This document shows, piece after piece, positions 58,751 to 64,000 of a stretch of DNA of 64,000 nucleotides. Source of the stretch: CAXSEF01 sp964236535 (GTDB lineage Bacteria > Pseudomonadota > Alphaproteobacteria > Acetobacterales > Acetobacteraceae); NCBI GenBank assembly GCA_964236535.1, contig CAXSEF010000003.1, positions 62,001 to 126,000 on the forward strand, given 5' to 3'. Both the position numbers and the translations under genes were made by a program. Position 1 is the stretch's first letter. Each line of letters opens with the position of its first letter. The notes under the pieces were generated by a model. That model worked only from the letters and a program-made list of their open reading frames with translations. It was not told the origin of the DNA and ran no database searches.

Positions 58751-60144
58751 TCCGCGGCTGGTGCCCCTCGCTGTTCGAGCCGATGCAGTCGGGCGACGGC
58801 CTGCTGGTGCGGATCAAGCCCCGCGCCGGCGGCATCCCGGCACCGCTCCTGCGCGCCGTCGCCGACGCCGCTGAGCGGTTCGGCAACGCCACGCTCAACC
58901 TGACCGGACGCGCCAACCTGCAGGTCCGCGGCCTGTCACCCGCAACCCTGGCCCGGTTCACCGGGTCCATGCTCGCGCACGGCGCGGCCGAGGCCGACCC
59001 CGCCGCCGAACGGCGGCGCAACTTGCTTGTCTCGCCGCTCGTCGACGACGACCCTGCCATCGCCCCCTGCACCGGGGCAGTCGCCCGCGCGATCGAGGCG
59101 GCATTGTCCCGCCCCGGCGCCCCGACCCGCCCACCCCGCGGCCAGCCGCACGACGTCAGCCCGGACGCACTCCCAGGCAAGTTCGGCCTCCTGGTCGACG
59201 GCGGCGGAGTGCTGGGCACCCTCGACGCCCGCGCCGACATCACCGTGCGCTGCACCCACGCAGGGTGCGTGCTGCGGCTCGACGGCGGCGCGCTTGACGT
59301 CCCGGTGCCGCCGGAGCAGGCCGCCGACATTGTCATGGCTCTGGTGCACGCCTTCCTCGACGCCGCCGGGCTGCCCGGGTCCACCCTCCGACTCAGGATG
59401 CGCGAAATCGTCGCCCGGCACGGCGAGGCGGCGCTGTTCGCCGCGGCCAGCGTTCCCATGCCGCAGCGCCGCGAAACACCGCCAGCTCCTGCGGTCGACC
59501 CGGGCGCCGGGGCGGCGCAGGGGGGGTGCCCGATCGTCGGCGCGGTGGCCTATCCCGGCACCTCGCGCGGCGCCGTCGCCGCCGCCCCCGCCTTCGGCCA
59601 GCTTGACGCGCGCACCCTGCACGCCCTCGCCGACCTTGCCGAGCGACATGGCGACGGCCGCCTGCGCCTCTCGCCGGACCGCACCCTGCTGATCGGCGGG
59701 ATCGCCGCCGCCGACCTGGCCACCGCGCGCGACGCCTGCCACGCCCTCGGCCTGATCATCGACCCCGCCGACCCCCGCCTCCGCATCGTCACCTGCCCGG
59801 GCCGCCCCGCCTGTACCAGTGGTCAGGTGTCGACCCGCATCGACGCGCAGCACCTTGCCGGCCTGCTCGGCCCGGCGATGCCCGGCCCGCCGGGCGAAAT
59901 CCGCGCGCTTGTCCACCTGTCCGGTTGCGCCAAGGGCTGCGCGCACCCCCAGGCCGCCGCACTCACCCTGGTCGGCACCGCGCACGGCTACCGCATCGTC
60001 AGCCACGGCCGCGCCAGTGACCCTTCGCCCCCGCCGGGCGCCGCCGCGCCCGAAGCCGCCCGCCTGGTCGCAGCACTGCAACCCCGTGCGCCGGCACCGT
60101 CTGGCGCCGAAGCTACCCTGACGCAGGCGGAGGCCTGCGCATGA
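58747..60144 (+). CDS. cobG: Precorrin-3B synthase
   Basis: CobG is the oxygen-dependent monooxygenase of the aerobic corrin pathway, a relative of sulfite/nitrite reductases with a [4Fe-4S] centre. Repeated half-domains are visible (LNLTGRANLQVRGLS and DGRLRLSPDRTLLIGGI). The cluster cysteines are in IVTCPGRPACTSGQ and HLSGCAKGCAHPQ, spaced C-x5-C and C-x3-C. At 465 residues it is somewhat longer than some homologues because of an Ala/Pro linker. The start is GTG 58747 overlapping the cobN stop. Its presence marks the aerobic route. Confidence 0.93.
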
Positions 60145-60785
60145 GCCGCTCTCTAAGCCCACCCCCCTACGACTATGAACACGACGGCGCGGCGATCTAC
60201 GCCCGCTCCTTCGCCATCATCCGCGCCGAGGCCGACCTGTCCGGCTTCGCGCCCGACGAGGCCCGCGTCGCCGTCCGCCTGATCCACGCCTGCGGCATGA
60301 CCGACCTGCCCGCCGACATCCGCTTCGCCCACGATTTCGCCGCCCGCGCCCGTGCCGCCCTCCTCGCCGGCTGCCCGGTGCTGTGCGACAGCGAGATGGT
60401 GGCGCACGGTATCACCCGCGCCCGCCTGCCCGCTGGCAACGCGGTGCTCTGCACCCTCAACGACCCCCGCACCCCTACCGTCGCGCGCGACTTGCGCACC
60501 ACCCGCTCCGCCGCCGCCCTCGACCTGTGGGGCGAGCACCTCTGCGGCGCCGTCGTCGCGATCGGCAACGCCCCCACCGCGCTGTTCCGCCTGCTCGAGC
60601 TGCTCGACGCGGGCGCCCCACGCCCCGCCGCGGTGATCGGCATGGCGGTCGGCTTCGTCGGCGCCGCCGAATCCAAGGACGCGCTTGCAGCCTGCGCCAT
60701 ACCCAGCGTCATCGTGCGCGGCCGACGTGGCGGCAGCGCCATGGCCGTCGCCGCCGTCAACGCCCTGGCCAGCGAGGCGGAATGA
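60141..60785 (+). CDS. cobH: Precorrin-8X methylmutase
   Basis: CobH moves a methyl group from C-11 to C-12 to give hydrogenobyrinate. The 214 residues include YARSFAIIRAEADL, VRLIHACGMTDLPADIRF with the catalytic His, PVLCDSEMVAHGITRARL, VAIGNAPTALFRLLELLD and GMAVGFVGAAESKDAL. It is coupled to cobG by a 4-bp overlap. Repeat R13 follows its stop. Confidence 0.95.
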   Translation: MSRSLSPPPYDYEHDGAAIYARSFAIIRAEADLSGFAPDEARVAVRLIHACGMTDLPADIRFAHDFAARARAALLAGCPVLCDSEMVAHGITRARLPAGNAVLCTLNDPRTPTVARDLRTTRSAAALDLWGEHLCGAVVAIGNAPTALFRLLELLDAGAPRPAAVIGMAVGFVGAAESKDALAACAIPSVIVRGRRGGSAMAVAAVNALASEAE

Positions 60786-60810
60786 GTCCAGAGGCTGTGA
60801 CACGTGAGGC

Positions 60811-60938
60811 AAGCAAGGCCAGAGGCTCTGCCTCTGGACTCCGCCAAAGGCTCGCCTTTGGCATCCATTCTCTTAAGGAAGGGGTTTCCAAAGGCCCCTG
60901 GCCTTTGGCGGGTCTGGGCAGAGCCCAGCCTTGCTTTG
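60811..60938. repeat. Palindromic intergenic element, copy R13 (complete)
   Basis: Left arm AAGCAAGGCCAGAGGCTCTG plus CCTCTGGACTCCGCCAAAGG and CTCGCCTTTGG; a middle with TTAAGGAAGGGGTTTCC; right arm CTTTGGCGGGTCTGGGCAGA plus GCCCAGCCTTGCTTTGC. The outer ends are inverted repeats of one another and each arm is itself a hairpin. It lies within the cob run, between cobH and cobI, with only 28 bp left before the cobI start. Confidence 0.82.
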
Positions 60939-60966
60939 CTGAAGGTCAGAAATCCGGGCCGTCGGC

Positions 60967-61704
60967 ATGAATTCCTTCGCCGGCACCCTGCGCACCGTGG
61001 GCCTCGGCCCGGGCGACCCCGACCTGCTCACCCTCAAGGCCGCGCGTATCCTGGCTCACGCCCCGGTCGTCGCGTTCTTCGCCAAGCGCGGCTGCCCCAG
61101 CCACGCCCGCACCATCGCCGCCTGCCACCTGCGCCCCAACGCCGAGGAGGAGCGCCTCGACTACCCTTTTACCACCGAGGTCGCCGTCGACGACCCGCAC
61201 TACCCCGCCGAGATGGCCGCGTTCTACGAGCACTGCGCCGCCCGCCTCGCCTGCCGCCTCGACTCCGGTCAGGACGTCGCCCTGCTGTGCGAGGGCGATC
61301 CGTTCTTCTACGGCTCCTCGATGGCGCTGTTCGACCGCCTCCGCCCCCGCTACCGCACCGAGGTCGTGCCCGGCGTCACCGGCATGAGCGGCTGCTGGAC
61401 AGAGGCGATGCTGCCGATGCTGCACGGCGACGACGTGCTCGCCGTGCTCCCCGGCACCCTCGACGCCGCGACCATGGCCGCCCGCCTCGCCACCTGCGAC
61501 GCCGCCGTCATCATGAAGGTCGGTCGCAATCTCGCGAAAATCCGGGCCGTTCTCGACGCCGCCGGCTTGTCCGACCGCGCCATCCTGGTCGAGCGCGGCA
61601 CCATGGCCGAGCAGCGTATCCGCCCGCTACCCGACGTTCCCCCTGCCCAGCGTGCCCCCTACTTCTCCCTGGTCCTCGTCCCCGGCCGCCAGCGCCCCCG
61701 ATGA
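60967..61704 (+). CDS. cobI: Precorrin-2 C20-methyltransferase
   Basis: A SAM-dependent uroporphyrinogen-III methyltransferase-family enzyme (245 residues). GTLRTVGLGPGDPDLLTLKA, VALLCEGDPFFYGSSMALF, VVPGVTGMSGCWTEA, and the C-terminal ILVERGTMAEQRIRPL are family motifs. It methylates precorrin-2 at C-20 before the CobG step. The ATG at 60967 is 182 bp after the cobH stop with R13 between. It overlaps cobJ by 4 bp. Confidence 0.94.
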   Translation: MNSFAGTLRTVGLGPGDPDLLTLKAARILAHAPVVAFFAKRGCPSHARTIAACHLRPNAEEERLDYPFTTEVAVDDPHYPAEMAAFYEHCAARLACRLDSGQDVALLCEGDPFFYGSSMALFDRLRPRYRTEVVPGVTGMSGCWTEAMLPMLHGDDVLAVLPGTLDAATMAARLATCDAAVIMKVGRNLAKIRAVLDAAGLSDRAILVERGTMAEQRIRPLPDVPPAQRAPYFSLVLVPGRQRPR

Positions 61705-62534
61705 TCGCGCTCCCGCCCCCTGCATCCCACTCCGGCCCACCCACCGGCCACCTTGCCATCGTCGGTCTCGGTCCAGGAGGCCCGGAGCACCGCACCCCCG
61801 CCGCCGAGGCAGCCCTCGCCGCCGCCCAGGACCTGCTCGGCTATGCTCCCTATCTCGCCCGTATTTCCCTGCGCCCCGCCCAGCGTGCCCACCCGACCGA
61901 CAACCGCGAGGAACTCGACCGCGCCCGCCACGCCCTCACTTTGGCCGCCGCCGGTCGCCGCGTCGCCGTGGCCTCCTCGGGCGATGCCGGCGTCTTCGCC
62001 ATGGCCTCCGCGGTATTCGAGGCGATCGAGCACGGCGACCCCGTCTGGCGCGCCCTCGATGTCGAGGTCATCCCCGGCATCTCCGCCATGCTCGCCGCCG
62101 CCGCCCGCATCGGCGCCCCGCTCGGCCACGACTTCTGCGCCCTCTCGCTCTCGGACAACCTCAAGCCCTGGCCGACTGTGCTGCACCGCCTGCGCGCCGC
62201 CGCCGCCGCCGGCTTCGTCCTCGCTCTCTACAACCCGACGTCGCGCGCCCGTCCTTGGCAGCTCGGCACCGCCCTGGACGTGCTGCGTGGAATCCTGCCC
62301 CCCGCAACGCCCGTGGTGTTCGCCACCGCCGCCACCCGCCCCGAGGAACACATCGAACTCGCCTGCCTCGAAACCGCCGACCCCGCCCAGGCCGACATGC
62401 GCACCCTCGTCCTCGTCGGCTCGGCTGAAACGCGGCTCATCAGGCGAGCGGACGGCGGCGCGTGGGTGTACTCGCCCAGGCAGCAGGCAAGTCCAGAGGC
62501 GCTGCCTCTGGACTCCGCTCAAGGCAAGCCTTGA
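61701..62534 (+). CDS. cobJ: Precorrin-3B C17-methyltransferase
   Basis: CobJ methylates C-17 and drives ring contraction of precorrin-3B. Of 277 residues, the core shows LAIVGLGPGGPEHRTPAAEA, DLLGYAPYL, VASSGDAGVFAMASAVFEAI, VEVIPGISAMLAAAARIGAP, FVLALYNPTSRARPWQL, and MRTLVLVGSAETRLIRRADG. The last roughly 17 residues (QQASPEALPLDSAQGKP) and the stop lie in repeat R14. It is coupled to cobI by a 4-bp overlap and convergent with cobK. Confidence 0.94.
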   Translation: MIALPPPASHSGPPTGHLAIVGLGPGGPEHRTPAAEAALAAAQDLLGYAPYLARISLRPAQRAHPTDNREELDRARHALTLAAAGRRVAVASSGDAGVFAMASAVFEAIEHGDPVWRALDVEVIPGISAMLAAAARIGAPLGHDFCALSLSDNLKPWPTVLHRLRAAAAAGFVLALYNPTSRARPWQLGTALDVLRGILPPATPVVFATAATRPEEHIELACLETADPAQADMRTLVLVGSAETRLIRRADGGAWVYSPRQQASPEALPLDSAQGKP

Positions 62535-62610
62535 GAATCCTTATGCTTAAGCAAACGGGATCAAAGGGCCGGCGGCCCTTTGCGGGCCTGGGCAGTGCCC
62601 AGCCTTGCTT
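62486..62610. repeat. Palindromic intergenic element, copy R14 between convergent cobJ and cobK
   Basis: Left arm GCAAGTCCAGAGGCGCTGCC plus TCTGGACTCCGCTCAAGG; a middle with TTATGCTTAAGC; right arm GGCCGGCGGCCCTTTGCGGG plus CCTGGGCAGTGCCCAGCC and TTGCTT. Both flanking genes end inside it (stops at 62534 and 62561), and their C-termini are encoded by its arms. It probably acts as a bidirectional terminator. Confidence 0.8.
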
Positions 62611-63346
62611 CCTCCAGCCATGCCAGCGCTCCGGCCGCATCCGCAACGCCCGCCTGCTCCGCCCCGGGCCGCTCCACCATCACCACCCCCACCCCCAGCA
62701 GCCGCGCCGCCTCCAGCTTCGCCGCCGTCGCCCCGCCCCCGGAGTTCTTGGTCACCAGCACCTCGATCCCCTCGCTGCGCAGCAACGTCAGCTCCCCCCC
62801 CAGCGCGAACGGCCCCCGCGCCGCGATCACCCGCGCTCCGGGCAGCGCCCCCGCCGCCGGCGCATCCACGCTGCGCACCAGGTAGTCGTGCCACGATGCG
62901 TCGCGGAACGGCCCCAGCTCCTTGCGCCCGACGGTCAGCAGCACCCGCCGCCGAACCGGCCCGAGGCACGCCGCCGCCGCCGCTACATCTCCGACCATCG
63001 TCCAGCGATCCCCCACGCCAGGGTGCCACGCCGGCCGGGCCACCCGCAGATGCGCGACCCCGGCCAGCGCCGCCGCCGCGACCGCGTTGGGCGTGATCGC
63101 CACCGCATACGGGTGTGTCGCGTCCACCACCGCGTCGAACCCGCCGTCGCGCAGGAACGCGGCCAGCCCCGCCGCGCCGCCGAACCCGCCGACCCGCGTG
63201 GCCACTCCGGCCACCGCCACCGGCGCCCGTGTCACCCCGGCGAGCGACAGCACCGCCGCGAACCCCGCCCGCCCGGCCAGCATCCGGGCCAGCGCCGAGC
63301 CCTCGCTCGTCCCTCCCAGGATGAGCACCTTGCCGAATGCCGCCAC
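62561..63346 (-). CDS. cobK: Precorrin-6A reductase
   Basis: CobK uses NADPH to reduce precorrin-6A. About 261 residues: KVLILGGTSEGSALARMLAG at the N-terminus, DAVVDATHPYAVAITPNAV, VAHLRVARPAWHPG, VLLTVGRKELGPF and VLVTKNSGGGATAAKLEAAR. The start is GTG 63346 (VAAFGKVLILGG). The final residues (ARLGTAQARKGPPAL) come from repeat R14. It is divergent from cobL with 29 bp between start codons, so their promoters must overlap the coding regions or each other. Confidence 0.92.
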   Translation of the reverse strand: MAAFGKVLILGGTSEGSALARMLAGRAGFAAVLSLAGVTRAPVAVAGVATRVGGFGGAAGLAAFLRDGGFDAVVDATHPYAVAITPNAVAAAALAGVAHLRVARPAWHPGVGDRWTMVGDVAAAAACLGPVRRRVLLTVGRKELGPFRDASWHDYLVRSVDAPAAGALPGARVIAARGPFALGGELTLLRSEGIEVLVTKNSGGGATAAKLEAARLLGVGVVMVERPGAEQAGVADAAGALAWLEEARLGTAQARKGPPAL

Positions 63347-63375
63347 GGAGACCTCGCTTGAGACAGGATGCCACC

Positions 63376-64000
63376 GTGCCGCACATCGCGACAGCCGTCG
63401 CCGGCACGACGCATGCCTACCCTTGCGCCACGCCCGCCTGCGCGCAGGATGCCGCGGATCGCGCACACCCGCCACCCGGCCCCGCCCCGCCGCCCTGGCT
63501 CACCCTCGTCGGCATCGGTGAGGACGGCGCCCCCGGCCTATCGCCCGCCGCCCGCGCCGCCCTCGCCTCAGCCGCCCTGGTCGTCGGCGCACCTCGTCAC
63601 CTCGCCCTCGCCGCCCCGTTGCTGCACGCCGAAACCCTCGCCTGGCCCAGCCCGATGCACACCGCCTACCCCGCGATCCTCGCCCGCCGCGGCAAGCCCG
63701 TCGCCGTGCTCGCCTCGGGCGACCCGCTCTGGTTCGGCGTCGGCACGGCACTCGCCCGCCTTGTCCCTTGCGGCGAACGGCGTTGCCTGCCCGCCCTCCC
63801 CGCATCGACCCTCGCCTGCGCCCGCCTCGGCTGGAGCGCGCAGGACACCCCTACGGTCTCGCTGTGCGGCCGCCCCGCCGCCACGCTGCACCCGTGGCTG
63901 CACCCCGACCGCCGCCTGCTCGTGCTCAGCGCCGACGCCACCACCCCCGCGACCATCGCCGCCCTGCTCTCCGACCACGGCTTCGGCGCCTCCACCCTGC
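63376..64000 (+). CDS. cobL: Precorrin-6Y C5,15-methyltransferase (decarboxylating), 3' end outside window
   Basis: About 208 codons are visible, the N-terminal methyltransferase half of CobL. TLVGIGEDGAPGLSPAARAA is the SAM-site strand, VVGAPRHLALAAPLLHAETL follows, VAVLASGDPLWFGVGTALAR is the GDP motif, and STLACARLGWSAQDTPTVSL and HPDRRLLVLSADATTPATIA complete the visible part. The decarboxylating C-terminal domain should lie beyond the right edge. The start is GTG 63376, which gives about 40 residues before the conserved strand; no better start is visible. Confidence 0.88.
   Translation, partial: MPHIATAVAGTTHAYPCATPACAQDAADRAHPPPGPAPPPWLTLVGIGEDGAPGLSPAARAALASAALVVGAPRHLALAAPLLHAETLAWPSPMHTAYPAILARRGKPVAVLASGDPLWFGVGTALARLVPCGERRCLPALPASTLACARLGWSAQDTPTVSLCGRPAATLHPWLHPDRRLLVLSADATTPATIAALLSDHGFGASTL

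Overview
The window is GC-rich chromosomal DNA from an alphaproteobacterium, most likely of the Acetobacteraceae/Rhodospirillales (inferred from gene content, not from a database match). The pointers are the PhyR/NepR/EcfG general stress module, which is alphaproteobacterial; the recG-sdhE-mfd neighbourhood; the short HprK with a PTS that has no sugar permease; and an oxygen-dependent cob pathway. A run of 100 Ns shows it is a draft scaffold. No rRNA, tRNA, CRISPR array, phage or transposase gene was seen.

Layout. 1-3455: regulatory PTS (EI partial, HPr, EIIA-Man, HPr kinase), all minus. 3686-7234: a UbiH-type hydroxylase, then glnK-amtB. 7515-10644: Nudix hydrolase, DUF4864 protein, YdcF-like protein and a methyltransferase. 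11146-13246: ECF sigma factor, anti-sigma factor (split by the N gap) and a DUF2934 protein. 13429-19450: recG, sdhE, mfd. 19603-36988: a 17-kb minus-strand trehalose/alpha-glucan cluster (glgE, treS-maltokinase fusion, glgB, treZ, malQ, treY, otsA). 37283-41574: general stress response locus (phyR, two EcfG-type sigma factors, nepR, a HisKA_2 sensor kinase). 41978-45819: glutathione reductase, class II DAHP synthase and a wrecked nicotinate phosphoribosyltransferase. 46282-52371: conserved acidic protein, gltX, a short-chain dehydrogenase between inverted AT-rich repeats, a GNAT remnant, cysS, a DUF305 protein and a TrmJ-like methyltransferase. 52427-64000: cobalamin region with cobU, a cobalamin riboswitch, DUF1636, cobW, cobN, cobG, cobH, cobI, cobJ, cobK and cobL (partial).

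How the genes work together. TreYZ makes trehalose from glucan, OtsA makes trehalose-6-phosphate, TreS interconverts trehalose and maltose, the fused kinase makes maltose-1-phosphate, GlgE polymerises it and GlgB branches it. Together these form a closed trehalose/alpha-glucan cycle. It lies beside the PhyR-NepR-EcfG switch, which suggests stress-controlled osmoprotection, although I could not find an EcfG promoter. The cob genes follow the aerobic corrin route and are headed by a B12-sensing riboswitch.

Between genes there are about 14 copies of a palindromic element made of two inverted arms, each a hairpin (REPIN- or MITE-like). Some copies supply the C-terminal codons and stops of neighbouring cob genes. 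I see no clearly undescribed multi-gene system. The most unusual signals are this repeat family, a perfect 25-bp inverted repeat around the glgE stop codon, a GlgE with a degenerate amylase-like N-terminal domain, and two newly read pseudogenes.
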